DNA from: an uncultured Lachnospiraceae bacterium
GTDB taxonomy: Bacteria; Bacillota; Clostridia; Lachnospirales; Lachnospiraceae
NCBI GenBank assembly: GCA_947246015.1
Contig: CAMXQE010000001.1
Coordinates: forward strand, 102,087 to 166,086
Reading direction: 5' to 3'
DNA: 64,000 bases
The position numbers and the translations under genes are program-made. Below, piece by piece: positions 8,995-17,878 of the stretch; the first letter of the stretch is position 1; every line of letters starts with the position of its first letter. The notes beneath the pieces were generated by a model. That model was not told the origin of the DNA and did not search any database. It saw only the letters and a program-made list of their open reading frames with translations.

Positions 8995-9876
8995 TTATTT
9001 ATGCTTTTTTACTTTATCGGAATTTTCTTCTAAAAATTCCAATCCGTAACCGCTGGAACGGTTTTCTCTGATATAACCGGTTGCAAATGCTTTCACAGCT
9101 TCATAGTTATTATCTGCCTGTTTCTTTAACTCCGGCAGTTTTACTTTGCGTTTTACATCAACAACTTCTTTATGCACAGAATCCGCCTCCGGAGCATCCT
9201 CAGAAACTATAAACTTCCCATCGTCTCTGCTGTCTTCCCCCAGCTCCTCCGCCAATTCTGCATTTTCTTCCGCCGCTTCTCCGATTTCTTCAGCAGTCTC
9301 TTTCTCCCGCTCTGCTTTATCTTTCTCTTCCTCAGCCAATTCTTCCTCCGTAGGAAGGCTGAGATATTTTGCTGATTTCACAAAATCCATGTGGACGCTC
9401 TGTATACCCATGGTTTTCATCAGAATCTTTTCCATTAATCCCAGTTTTTTTGCCTTAGGGATATAAGGATTATTCATGACAGACTTCGCTTCCGCCAAAA
9501 GGCTCCCCATCTTATTTAACTTCAGCTCTTCCACATCGTCTTTTGTCCTGCAGTTTTCCAACTCTCTCTTGTATGCTTCTTTTTCATTCTTTATTTCCAC
9601 ATACTCTTTATACATTGCAGGATTGTTTCTCTGTAAGTACTCAACTTCCTCGCTGGTCAAAGCAGAACCGGCTTTTACTTTCGCACTGATATCAGCCATC
9701 TTCTGGCTTTCCCTCATCTGCTCCAGGTCCTCTTTAAACCGTAAAACCTGTTTTGCCACCGGGTCCAAATCCTGTTTTTCCCATAACTTCCCGCTTTTTT
9801 TCTTCTGCTGCCATTTGTCATCCATGACTGCCAGCTTTACCGTACTGCGAATCGTTCCTGATATAATCGGTAACAT
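8995..9876 (-). CDS. Conserved charged coiled-coil protein, function unknown
   Basis: This 293-residue soluble protein belongs to no family I can name. GGGAGG lies about 9 bases before ATG at 9876, and codon use is like the neighbours, so I consider it a real gene. It has no signal peptide or membrane segment. The region from about residue 45 to 120 is helical and charged (VLRFKEDLEQMRESQ, EIKNEKEAYKRELEN). Residues about 180-225 form an almost purely Glu/Lys/Ala segment (EELAEEEKDKAEREKET). The C-terminus is basic and hydrophilic. It stands alone between hydF (opposite strand) and a sugar transport cluster. A structural or adaptor role is possible, but the function cannot be inferred. Confidence 0.72.
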   Translation of the reverse strand: MLPIISGTIRSTVKLAVMDDKWQQKKKSGKLWEKQDLDPVAKQVLRFKEDLEQMRESQKMADISAKVKAGSALTSEEVEYLQRNNPAMYKEYVEIKNEKEAYKRELENCRTKDDVEELKLNKMGSLLAEAKSVMNNPYIPKAKKLGLMEKILMKTMGIQSVHMDFVKSAKYLSLPTEEELAEEEKDKAEREKETAEEIGEAAEENAELAEELGEDSRDDGKFIVSEDAPEADSVHKEVVDVKRKVKLPELKKQADNNYEAVKAFATGYIRENRSSGYGLEFLEENSDKVKKHK

Positions 9877-9944
9877 GATATCAACCTCCCTGTCCCTATC
9901 TTATAAATTATATCGGCATAATCCACATATTTATTATATTCCAT

Positions 9945-10808
9945 TTAACCTTTGACAGCTCCGGCCACCATTCCTTTGATAATCTGTTTACTGAACACAA
10001 AGTACAGTACGACAATCGGAGACATGGTAATCAGCATTGCCGCCATCTGCTTCGGATAATCGGAAGCAAACTGCCCTTTGAACTGCGTTAATGCCAGCGG
10101 TACTGTCTGCAGTCCTACATCCTTAATCAACACCAATGCAAATGAAAACTCATTCCAGCAGCTGAAAATCTGAATAATCGCTACCGTAACCAAAATCGGT
10201 TTGCAGATTGGCAGAATGATTTTCCAAAGAGTATTGGAAAAACTGCTTCCGTCAATTGCCGCCGCCTCTTCCAACGATACCGGAATCCCCTTTACATATC
10301 CCTCTACCAAAAAGATTCCCATCGGCAGGCCGAATGATACATACGGCAGCAGCAATGTAAACCACTGATTCGACATATTGCATTTCCGGAATACGACATA
10401 AATCGGAACCAGTAAGGAATGAATCGGAATCAACATGCCCATCAGGAACATGATATATAATACCCGGTTTAATTTAAACCGAACCCTTGCAAGGATATAA
10501 CCTACAATGAACGAAAACAAAACAATCAGAAGAATCGATAAAAATGTAGTCCGGACACTGTTGAACATGGATTCTGCAAGGTGGTAATCTGAATTCGTCA
10601 GAATACGGGTGTAGTTTACCAACGTAGGACTTTTAGGCAATCCGATAATATCCGCATTAAATGCCCGCTTTTCCTTTAAAGATGAATAAATCATCCATAC
10701 AATCGGGAAAATACAGGTAAGCGAAAATATGATTAATATAAGATTCATAAAAAACCCTAAAATCCCTTTACGAATTTTATGTACGCCGCTTTCTTTTTCA
10801 TTATTCAT
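9945..10808 (-). CDS. Sugar ABC transporter permease (MalG type)
   Basis: This 287-residue inner-membrane subunit of a CUT1 carbohydrate importer has six predicted transmembrane segments. The first is LGFFMNLILIIFSLTCIFPIVWM. The cytoplasmic EAA loop that docks the ATPase is EEAAAIDGSSFSNTLWKI. The C-terminus GMVAGAVKG is typical of MalG homologues. It starts 4 bases after the stop of the MalF-type permease and completes the importer together with the binding protein. No ATPase is encoded in the operon, so a shared MsmX/MsiK-type ATPase is expected from elsewhere in the genome. Confidence 0.92.
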   Translation of the reverse strand: MNNEKESGVHKIRKGILGFFMNLILIIFSLTCIFPIVWMIYSSLKEKRAFNADIIGLPKSPTLVNYTRILTNSDYHLAESMFNSVRTTFLSILLIVLFSFIVGYILARVRFKLNRVLYIMFLMGMLIPIHSLLVPIYVVFRKCNMSNQWFTLLLPYVSFGLPMGIFLVEGYVKGIPVSLEEAAAIDGSSFSNTLWKIILPICKPILVTVAIIQIFSCWNEFSFALVLIKDVGLQTVPLALTQFKGQFASDYPKQMAAMLITMSPIVVLYFVFSKQIIKGMVAGAVKG

Positions 10809-10812
10809 AATC

Positions 10813-11706
10813 TTACGCCTCCTTTTCCCTTGTAAAATATTTAATCAGGCCCTGGGAACCGCCTATTACCAATAAGGAAAGAACAAAGATACCTACGGAA
10901 ATACAGCTGCCGTATCCCATATTGCTCTGGTTAAAAGAAATCTGATACCCATACATGGCCATAACCATGGATGCCGTTCCGGGACCTCCTTTTGTCATGA
11001 CGAAAATATTATCAAATGCTTTCATGTTTCCGGCAATACAAAGGGTAATACATACCAACATCGTATTCTTTATCAATGGAAGCGTTATGTACCATGCTTT
11101 CTGCATACCATTCGCTCCGTCAATTTCCGCACTTTCAAAAACTTCTCCGTCAATGGAGGAAATTGCGGAAAGCATGATTACCATATAATAACCGATAAAC
11201 TGCCAAATCAGCGGAATGGATACAAGCAGCATAACCTTATCTGTTTCATTCAGCCAGACTTTGCATAAATCCGGTCTTCCGATTGTTTTTAAGAACCAGT
11301 TGATGATACCATATTGGTTATGGTAAATCATGTTCCAAATCAAACCGATACAAACTGCTGAAATCGTGCTGGGGAAAAATCCAAAGGTACGGTGCATTCC
11401 TTTCAATTTCACCAGTTTTGAATTTACCATGATGACCAAAATAAAAGCAATACCAATCTGTCCGATAATACATGCAATGACTAAATAAATGTTATGTCCG
11501 AATGCTTCCCAAAATGTTTTATCCGCAAACAGCGTAGCATAGTTCTGCAATCCGGTAAAGGTTTTCTGTGGACCGCCTTTCCATTCAAAGAAGCTATATA
11601 CGAGAGCTGTTATCAGCGGTACAAACACAGTGAATACAAACATTGCTACGGGTACAAGGAGATATAAAAATATAGTTTTTCCTTTCGGCTTAATTGAATT
11701 TAACAT
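10813..11706 (-). CDS. Sugar ABC transporter permease (MalF type)
   Basis: This 297-residue CUT1 permease has six predicted transmembrane helices. The EAA loop is ESAEIDGANGMQKAWYITLP (near residue 190), and the FEWKGGPQKTFTGLQNY periplasmic-loop pattern is typical of MalF/UgpA-like proteins. It is partnered by the MalG-type gene immediately downstream. A perfect 14-bp hairpin lies between it and the binding-protein gene upstream, which probably lowers permease synthesis relative to the binding protein. The substrate is unknown because no glycosidase is adjacent. Confidence 0.92.
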   Translation of the reverse strand: MLNSIKPKGKTIFLYLLVPVAMFVFTVFVPLITALVYSFFEWKGGPQKTFTGLQNYATLFADKTFWEAFGHNIYLVIACIIGQIGIAFILVIMVNSKLVKLKGMHRTFGFFPSTISAVCIGLIWNMIYHNQYGIINWFLKTIGRPDLCKVWLNETDKVMLLVSIPLIWQFIGYYMVIMLSAISSIDGEVFESAEIDGANGMQKAWYITLPLIKNTMLVCITLCIAGNMKAFDNIFVMTKGGPGTASMVMAMYGYQISFNQSNMGYGSCISVGIFVLSLLVIGGSQGLIKYFTREKEA

Positions 11707-11801
11707 TCCACAGCCCCTCTCTTTCCTGATATTATTTTAAGCTGCCGCTTTCACCCATACGGGAACTTTACTATTTTCAGCCGTCCCGCCCGTTTATGAT
11801 A

Positions 11802-11834
11802 AACTGACCTCTGTCTACTTGACAGAGGTCAGTT
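11802..11834 (-). promoter_or_regulatory. Intercistronic hairpin between binding protein and permease genes
   Basis: AACTGACCTCTGTC (11802-11815) pairs perfectly with GACAGAGGTCAGTT (11821-11834) around a 5-base loop. On the minus strand it follows the binding-protein stop by about 80 bases and is not followed by a clear T-run. It fits a partial terminator or a 3' stabiliser that sets the ratio of binding protein to permease. The rest of 11707-11913 shows nothing else I can name. Confidence 0.75.
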
Positions 11835-11913
11835 CAGGCAGAACAGCTTTTGTAACCACTATTTCCTTACTTTCACTATCTAATTACGGTAGAGAAATTT
11901 CATCCACTGCATC

Positions 11914-13365
11914 TTAGTAGTTTGATTCATAAGCTTTCTGTGCATTTGCAGCCACATCTTCCGGTGTCATATCACCGTTCATCATGGTCTGCAGGTCAGT
12001 ATTCAATACATCCCATACTGCATTTGTAATATAAGAGTCATAAATTTCACATGTCTCTGTATTTACATAAGACCAGTTATAGAAATCCTGTGTAATCTGG
12101 TCGAACGCACTGAGGTCAACGTCTGCAACTTTGGTCAGACCGCCCAATGCATAATTTTCAGCTACATAACTTGCAAACTCAGGTCCTGTAATGTACTCAG
12201 CCAAATCAATTGCTGCTGCCAGTTTTTCCGGCTCATTCGCTAATTTTGCGTTGATTGCCACTGCATAACCAAGTCCGATGTTCTGGGAGTTAGGAGCCTT
12301 TGTAGCATCTGCGGGCTGAGGAAGAACTGCAAAGCCCATGTTGTTCCATTTATCCTGGTCTGTTTCCTGTAAAGTAGCCCAAATGTAGGACTCATCCCAG
12401 TTTCCGCCGATAAATGCAGCAGCGTCGCCGGAGATGTAATATTCACGTGCATCTTCATTGGTTACTACGTTGAAGTCTTCGTTGAAAATTTCAGTCTGTG
12501 TAAATAAACGCTGTGTTTCTGCCAGAGCGCTTACAAATTCAGCATCCGTGAAAGCTGCGCCTCCCTTTGCAACCAGACTCATGAACCAGTCGGGACCTGT
12601 ATATCTGTTGCCCAGCGTGGAAAGGAAGTCGGAATTTGCCTGCCATTTTCCGCCGTTACCGAATGCAACTGTGGTAATACCCTGTCCATTGAAATATTCG
12701 GAAGCCTTTTCAACATCCGCCCATGTAGTCGGGAAAGAATCAAAGCCAGCATCTTTCCACATAGCTTTATCATAAATAACAACTGTACATGTACCGCCTG
12801 TCAGAGCCGGATATCCATAGATGGAATCCCCAACCGTAAACGGTGCAAAGTAAGCCTGATTATAATCTGCATAATACGGAGAAGACTTAATATCATTTGT
12901 CAAATCATAAACCAGTCCCTGATTCGCCCAGTCAATGGTATTCATACCCTGAAGCAGGAATACATCCGGAAGATCGTCTGCTGCCGCCAATGTTGCAATC
13001 TGCGTTTTATATTCTGCATTAGCCAGTACGTTCTGTGTCAGTGTAATATCCGGATGAGCCTCATCCCAAAGTCCCAACACTGTACGGAATCCGTCCGAAC
13101 CGCCGTTTCCTTCCGATTCTTCTGAAGTAGAATAATGCATAATTTCCAGTTCACCTGCATAGGTAACATCACCTGTTGCTGCTTCCGGTGCTTCTGCTGC
13201 CGGTGTCTCCGCTGCCGGTGTTTCCGCCGGAGCTGCGGGTGCCTCTGCTGCAGGAGTCTCTGCCGGTGTTTCTGCTGCAGGAGTCTCTCCCGAACTGCCG
13301 CAGCCTGCCAGTACAGATGCTACCATAGCTGTTGAAAGTAACAATCCAAGTAATTTCTTTTTCAT
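11914..13365 (-). CDS. Sugar-binding lipoprotein of an ABC importer
   Basis: This 483-residue extracellular solute-binding protein (CUT1, family 1) delivers a carbohydrate to the two permeases downstream. The start at 13365 is fixed by AAGGAGGT 7 bases upstream; in-frame codons above it lie in the leader and the end of lacI. The signal peptide ends in the lipobox LAGC at about residue 23. A low-complexity linker of about 45 residues made of [10 protein letters not shown] units separates the lipid anchor from the folded domain, longer than in most homologues. No glycosidase sits in the operon, so the sugar cannot be assigned. Confidence 0.93.
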   Translation of the reverse strand: MKKKLLGLLLSTAMVASVLAGCGSSGETPAAETPAETPAAEAPAAPAETPAAETPAAEAPEAATGDVTYAGELEIMHYSTSEESEGNGGSDGFRTVLGLWDEAHPDITLTQNVLANAEYKTQIATLAAADDLPDVFLLQGMNTIDWANQGLVYDLTNDIKSSPYYADYNQAYFAPFTVGDSIYGYPALTGGTCTVVIYDKAMWKDAGFDSFPTTWADVEKASEYFNGQGITTVAFGNGGKWQANSDFLSTLGNRYTGPDWFMSLVAKGGAAFTDAEFVSALAETQRLFTQTEIFNEDFNVVTNEDAREYYISGDAAAFIGGNWDESYIWATLQETDQDKWNNMGFAVLPQPADATKAPNSQNIGLGYAVAINAKLANEPEKLAAAIDLAEYITGPEFASYVAENYALGGLTKVADVDLSAFDQITQDFYNWSYVNTETCEIYDSYITNAVWDVLNTDLQTMMNGDMTPEDVAANAQKAYESNY

Positions 13366-13399
13366 AACTAATACCTCCTTGAGATTCAATTTTGGCGGA

Positions 13400-14449
13400 T
13401 TACGGATTTCTATCATCTTCCTCACGCCTGTTCTCTTCAAACATTTTCCTTATGGTTTGACCTTCGAATACCGTTCCTTTCACATTCGTAATTTCCCGAA
13501 CCGCCGTTCGCGGATTCTCAATCAAATCAATCAGTTTCTCTGCGGCATACCGTCCTAAATGCAAAGTATCCTGTTTTAAAGTCGTCAGCATCGGAACTAC
13601 ATGTCTTGCCAGCCGAATACCGTCATACCCCACTACGGAGATATCTTCCGGTATACTCATTCCACGCTTTCTGATTACATTAATCCCTCCAAAAGCGGAT
13701 AAATCATCGGGATACATAATACATGTCGGAGGTTCCTGCATATCGAGCAGTTTTACGGTGGCTTCAGCGGCGCCTTCCACATCCCTGTATTCGCTTTCCA
13801 AAATATACTCATCCGGTATCTCCAGTCCGAGCTTCTCTGCTGTCCTGAAAAAACTTGAGAGCCTGCTTCTGGTAACATGCGAATCCGCACCATGGATATA
13901 AGCGATTTTACGGTGTCCCATTTGGTATATGTAAGAAAGAAGGTCTTCTATGCCCCTTACATTGTCAGACATCACTGCCATCCTGTCATTAAATACATAA
14001 TCTACCGTTACTATCGGAATATCACTTTGTACCAATTCAAGAATTTCCGGGTCTGTGAAGTCCACACATGCGATTACAACTCCGTCAAATCCTCTGTATC
14101 GAGCGCGTTCCAGATAACTCATATGGTGCTTTCTGGCCTGATTACAATTCAAAAAAGTCAAATCATAATCCTTCTGTTCGACAGCTATTTTGAAACTGTC
14201 CAAAACCGCTGCAAAATAATCGTGCGTAAGTCCGTTATTTGCTTCGTCCGTAAAAAGCACACCAATGTTATAACTGCGTTTTGTTTTCAGCGTTCTGGCA
14301 AACAGATTAGGATGATATCCCATTTCTTCCGCCTTATGCCGAATCATAGCTTTTCGTTCCTCGCTGATGTCCGAATGGTTGTTCAGTGCTTTGCTTACCG
14401 TTGCAACAGATACATGACATTCTCTTGCTATATCTTTCAGTGATGCCAT
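13400..14449 (-). CDS. LacI-family transcriptional regulator
   Basis: This 349-residue regulator has an N-terminal helix-turn-helix [24 protein letters not shown] (the first 24 residues, split as [11 protein letters not shown] and [13 protein letters not shown]). A periplasmic-binding-protein-like effector domain follows ([18 protein letters not shown], then [21 protein letters not shown]). The start at 14449 is supported by GGAGGTAGGCGGT directly upstream. The binding-protein gene starts 35 bases after the stop, so it heads the sugar importer operon and probably senses the imported sugar. Its own promoter carries a palindrome and an AAACGTTT site typical of LacI operators, which suggests autorepression. 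Confidence 0.93.
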   Translation of the reverse strand: MASLKDIARECHVSVATVSKALNNHSDISEERKAMIRHKAEEMGYHPNLFARTLKTKRSYNIGVLFTDEANNGLTHDYFAAVLDSFKIAVEQKDYDLTFLNCNQARKHHMSYLERARYRGFDGVVIACVDFTDPEILELVQSDIPIVTVDYVFNDRMAVMSDNVRGIEDLLSYIYQMGHRKIAYIHGADSHVTRSRLSSFFRTAEKLGLEIPDEYILESEYRDVEGAAEATVKLLDMQEPPTCIMYPDDLSAFGGINVIRKRGMSIPEDISVVGYDGIRLARHVVPMLTTLKQDTLHLGRYAAEKLIDLIENPRTAVREITNVKGTVFEGQTIRKMFEENRREEDDRNP

Positions 14450-14504
14450 ACCGCCTACCTCCTGTTCACTACTTTTTTTATACTCCCCCAATCGGTACAC
14501 AACA

Positions 14505-14575
14505 GGTGTAGCGTAAACGATATCCTTAAACGTTTTCTACACCCTTATTATATGTTTTATGTCATTATATTGCAA
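14505..14575 (-). promoter_or_regulatory. lacI operon promoter with overlapping operator palindrome
   Basis: On the minus strand TTGCAA (14570-14575), a 17-base spacer and TATAAT (14547-14552) form a strong promoter, with transcription expected to begin near 14540. Just downstream is an imperfect palindrome whose arms are GGTGTAG (14505-14511) and CTACACC (14537-14543). It contains TTAAACGTTTTCT (14526-14538). A central AAACGTTT is the usual core of LacI/GalR operators. Confidence 0.78.
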
Positions 14576-14679
14576 GCTTTTTAATCATGTTTTGTTATCT
14601 TCGTTATAATTTATCAAAAATCAAACTTTATTTTTGTGCATTTTATCTAATTTGATTTTTTGGAAATATATGTTTTTGC

Positions 14680-14692
14680 TTAAACGTTTTCT
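14680..14692. promoter_or_regulatory. Second LacI-type operator candidate
   Basis: TTAAACGTTTTCT here is identical over 13 bases to the site at 14526-14538, 154 bases away. A pair of identical operators at this distance could support DNA looping by the LacI-family protein. The rest of the gene-free stretch 14450-14891 is AT-rich and holds the promoter and the terminator described separately. Confidence 0.6.
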
Positions 14693-14732
14693 CCAATTAT
14701 GCTTAAATTTTCCGAATGCCCATGTGCATAAA

Positions 14733-14768
14733 AAAATCCACCGGAATCACTTGAAACCGGTGAATTTT
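14733..14768 (-). terminator. Terminator of the aldo/keto reductase unit
   Basis: AAAATCCACCGG (14733-14744) pairs with CCGGTGAATTTT (14757-14768) with one mismatch. On the minus strand the stem is followed by a run of T residues, so it should end transcription coming from 16067. The A/T flanks allow weak function in both directions. Confidence 0.8.
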
Positions 14769-14891
14769 CTATATTCGTTAAAAATTTAAGCCCCAATTCG
14801 TTTGATTACTGCTGATGAAATACGTGTATAAATACATTCCCCTTTCCGCCACTTGAAAACGTAATTCTTTTTATGCTTCCAATCACCATGT

Positions 14892-16067
14892 TTACCGAAT
14901 CATAATCTTACGTGCGGCATGGATACCGATTTTATAAGGCAAGGGTCTGAGATTGCGATCGGCTTCTTTTAGTTTTTCACGGATATTGATATGCTGGGGA
15001 CAGTGTTTTTCACATTTGCCACAGCCAATGCACTGTGATGCAAAACCAGGTTCCTTACGCATCCCTATGTTCTGCGCAAACTCAAAGCGGGCCGAAGACT
15101 TTTTCTCCATATACATCAGGTTGTAATAGTAGAAACAGCCCGGAATATCCACTCCTCTGGGACAGGGCATACAATATCGGCATCCCGTGCAGCCCACCTT
15201 TTCCCGTTCACGGATAATCTGCTTAATCTGCTCGATAATCTTTCTGTCTTCTTCTGTAAAATGCCCCGGCCCGGCCTCCGATGCGATACGGATGTTCTCC
15301 TTTACCATATCCTCAGAGTTCATACCGGAAAGCACACAGCTGACTTCCGGCTGGTCCCACAGCCAGCGCAGTCCCAGCTCAGCAGGCGTATAACCCCTGC
15401 CGTCGGACGCAAGCGCTTTCTTCGCTTTATCCGGCAGATTGACCAGCTTTCCACCGCGGAGAGGTTCCATAATGATGACCGGAATACCCTTCCCGGCCGC
15501 TGCCTGAAGTCCCTTCTTTCCAGCCTGGGTATGCTCATCTAAATAGTTGTACTGAATCTGACAGAAGTCCCAATCATAAACATCCAGAATCTTCAGAAAC
15601 ATATCCGTATCGCCGTGGTAGGAAAACCCGATGTTCCGGATACGTCCTTCTTCTTTCTGCCGTTTAATCCATTCCTCAATCCCCAGCGTCTTAAGATGCT
15701 CCCACTCCGCATAATCTGTAAACATGTGCATCAGGTAATAGTCAATGTAATCTGTGCGAAGGCGGGACAGCTCCTCGTGAAAAGTTTTATCGATTGCCGC
15801 AGCAGAGCGCATAATATACTGCGGCAGCTTTGTGGCAATATAGACTCTGTCACGGCACTGATTCTCATCCAGAATCCGTCCGAGGCATTCCTCACTGCCG
15901 GGGTAAATGTAAGCGGTATCAAAATAATTGACCCCCTTTTCGATGGCAAGAAGGACTTCCCTCTCAGCCTTTTCGTAGTCGATTGTATTTCCCTTTCTGC
16001 TGAATCTCATGCAGCCATAACCCAGCTGGGAAATCTGATTGCCGTATCGGTCAGGTCTGTATTTCAT
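14892..16067 (-). CDS. Aldo/keto reductase with C-terminal ferredoxin clusters
   Basis: This 391-residue protein fuses an NAD(P)H-type aldo/keto reductase barrel (residues 1-270) to a bacterial ferredoxin domain. Barrel residues visible are FDTAYIYPGSE (Asp, Tyr), IATKLP (Lys) and YYLMHMF (His). CTGCRYCMPCP and CIGCGKCEKHCP near residues 290 and 345 should bind two [4Fe-4S] clusters. The start at 16067 has GGAGAAACAGAT upstream. Such fusions are common in anaerobic Firmicutes, and the physiological substrate is usually unknown. The gene follows the foldase-like gene by 38 bases and may be co-transcribed with it. Confidence 0.93.
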   Translation of the reverse strand: MKYRPDRYGNQISQLGYGCMRFSRKGNTIDYEKAEREVLLAIEKGVNYFDTAYIYPGSEECLGRILDENQCRDRVYIATKLPQYIMRSAAAIDKTFHEELSRLRTDYIDYYLMHMFTDYAEWEHLKTLGIEEWIKRQKEEGRIRNIGFSYHGDTDMFLKILDVYDWDFCQIQYNYLDEHTQAGKKGLQAAAGKGIPVIIMEPLRGGKLVNLPDKAKKALASDGRGYTPAELGLRWLWDQPEVSCVLSGMNSEDMVKENIRIASEAGPGHFTEEDRKIIEQIKQIIREREKVGCTGCRYCMPCPRGVDIPGCFYYYNLMYMEKKSSARFEFAQNIGMRKEPGFASQCIGCGKCEKHCPQHINIREKLKEADRNLRPLPYKIGIHAARKIMIR

Positions 16068-16105
16068 ATCTGTTTCTCCGTTCTTACAATTGAACTGCAA
16101 CAGGC

Positions 16106-17347
16106 TTATTGTGCCGATTCATCTGTCCCGGTTTCTTCCGCTGCACCCTCACTTTCCGTTTCCACAGTCAGGTATTTTAATTCGCCCTTATTATCCGTAA
16201 CCGTATATCCCTCTGCCAGATTATTGACATAATCCGAAGTCCTCTGGCTTGCAATGGTATTGGAAATGTTTTCATCATCTGCTTCGTCATAATAACGATT
16301 CATAAATTCCACCACATAATAACGGTTTCCGGCAGTATCCTCAATTACTTCCCTATCGCCTTCCGCCCTTCCGTCTGCATACAGCCAATCGCTGAGGGCG
16401 GATGGAGTACCGGAATAATAAGCTCCTTCCCGGAGCGAAGCATCCGTCTCCGTATCTTCATAGGTCGCTTTGTCTTCCTCCGAAGCATTTTCCACACAAA
16501 GCTCTTTAAAATCTGAGCCTCCTGCTCTGGCTTCCAGCATGGCATCTGCTTTTTTCTTTGTTTCTGCCATCGCTTTATCGATATCTTCCTGTGCGGCTCC
16601 CTCTGCAATCTCCGCGTTAAATACAAAACTCCTGTAATCTACTTTGTCATAACTCTGCACATTCTCTGCATAGTAATCTTTTATTTCCTGTGCTTCCGGC
16701 GCATTCTGCTCCATCAGATGCTGTCTGTATGCTTCGGTCAGCAGACCTTCCTTTAAATAAGGCTCCATATTTTTCTCCGTAGCATATTCTCCGTAAGTCA
16801 GCTTATAATAATCTTCTACTGACACTCCCGCCGATTCCGCAGCCGCTTTTAAATTACTTACCATATCCGCATACTCTTCCGCCGCATCGTATACAAAACC
16901 GTTTGCCGCCGCATCATCTGCCATTGCCTTTATCTGTGTAATCTGTCCTACTGCCAGTTCATCGAAAAAATCTTTCCATGTCATATCCTCGCTGTACTGC
17001 TGGCTCTCTAAATCTGACGTGGCGTCCATTCCCATATATGCCATAATGGAAGAATAGCTGTTTACCATGGCATGATAATAATAATCATATTCCAGCTTCG
17101 TGACTTTATGGTTCCCTATCGTCACATAGGCATCCTTCGTTACTGCCTTCCTGTTCCACAAGGATGTGCCGATAGAACCCACGATTGCCGCAACAATCAG
17201 TATGCATACGGCAACTGTCCCGATACGCATAATCTTCGCTTCTCTTTTATCTTTTTCTTCCTGCTTTTTTCTCGCTTCCATCTTACGGTCATACTTTGTC
17301 TGAACCTTCTGTTCCGTCCCTGCCTGCGGCTGGTTTTTCTTTGCCAT
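16106..17347 (-). CDS. Membrane-anchored SurA/PpiC-like foldase
   Basis: This 413-residue protein has a basic cytoplasmic N-terminus (residues 1-42, rich in Lys/Arg/Glu) and one transmembrane anchor (IGTVAVCILIVAAIVGSI). The extracytoplasmic region has a SurA-N-like helical domain (NHKVTKLEYDYYYHAM) and a degenerate parvulin-like region (about residues 245-360, VDYRSFVFNAE to YYVVEFMNRYYD). The family assists folding of secreted proteins as chaperone or peptidyl-prolyl isomerase. I cannot confirm the catalytic residues of a working parvulin domain, so a chaperone-only role is possible. The C-terminal tail is acidic (ESEGAAEETGTDE). Confidence 0.78.
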   Translation of the reverse strand: MAKKNQPQAGTEQKVQTKYDRKMEARKKQEEKDKREAKIMRIGTVAVCILIVAAIVGSIGTSLWNRKAVTKDAYVTIGNHKVTKLEYDYYYHAMVNSYSSIMAYMGMDATSDLESQQYSEDMTWKDFFDELAVGQITQIKAMADDAAANGFVYDAAEEYADMVSNLKAAAESAGVSVEDYYKLTYGEYATEKNMEPYLKEGLLTEAYRQHLMEQNAPEAQEIKDYYAENVQSYDKVDYRSFVFNAEIAEGAAQEDIDKAMAETKKKADAMLEARAGGSDFKELCVENASEEDKATYEDTETDASLREGAYYSGTPSALSDWLYADGRAEGDREVIEDTAGNRYYVVEFMNRYYDEADDENISNTIASQRTSDYVNNLAEGYTVTDNKGELKYLTVETESEGAAEETGTDESAQ

Positions 17348-17544
17348 TGGTAATAGTCCTCCTCTTATCTTATATACTTTTTCTTATATACCTTTCCGGA
17401 TGATTTTCCAAGCTGTCCACAATTATATCCCTAAATTGTGATATCCGTGTGAATTTTCCGTTCCTGCCGTCTCCATCATCATTATCCACACAGTTTTTTA
17501 TTATACTCTGTATGGATAGCATTTGTCGATATTTTTTTATGGGA

Positions 17545-17740
17545 ATTTCCTTACGCGCCCCTGTGCAATTGAGTAGGGGAAATCTTTCCCCTACTCCTGC
17601 GCCGGGCACCCGTCAGCCTTGCTGACAACTTTCCTATGGGTACCCGTGTGCAATCGAGTAGGGGAAGCTTTTCTCCCTACTCGCCGCGCGGGGTGCGTGC
17701 TGCGCAGCAGCTAATTTCCTTACGCACCCCTGTGCATAAA
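17545..17740. repeat. Nested intergenic hairpin repeats
   Basis: Two modules lie in tandem. The first has GAGTAGGGGAA/TTCCCCTACTC around 17571-17596 and GTCAGC/GCTGAC near 17612-17625. The second has GAGTAGGGGAA paired with a one-mismatch TTCTCCCTACTC near 17656-17682 and GCTGCGCAGC near 17699-17708. The phrase TTCCTTACGC-G/A-CCCCTGTGCA occurs at both outer ends (17547 and 17716), so the block is bounded by 20-base direct repeats. I see no coding potential. The AT-rich stretch 17348-17545 upstream of the foldase gene holds its leader and nothing else I can name. Confidence 0.75.
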
Positions 17741-17741
17741 A

Positions 17742-17779
17742 AAAGCGCCAAATGACAGGACACAGCCATTTAGCGCTTT
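17742..17779 (-). terminator. Terminator downstream of the SPFH gene
   Basis: AAAGCGC (17742-17748) pairs with GCGCTTT (17773-17779), with an additional inner pairing of CAAATG with CATTTA. On the minus strand the stem is followed by TTTTATG. It lies 100 bases after the SPFH stop codon at 17879. Confidence 0.82.
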
Positions 17780-17878
17780 CTCCAACTTATAAGTTTCTTA
17801 CAATACCTCTGATAAATCCTCCGTATCAATCCACATCTGCATCATTCCGTCAAAAGCGGTTACGTTTTCCGTTTTCTG

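Noticed and set aside
13135..13335. Cysteine-rich 66-codon frame that resembles a small metal-binding protein
   Set aside because: It is the antisense reading of the Ala/Pro/Thr/Glu linker of the binding protein at 11914.
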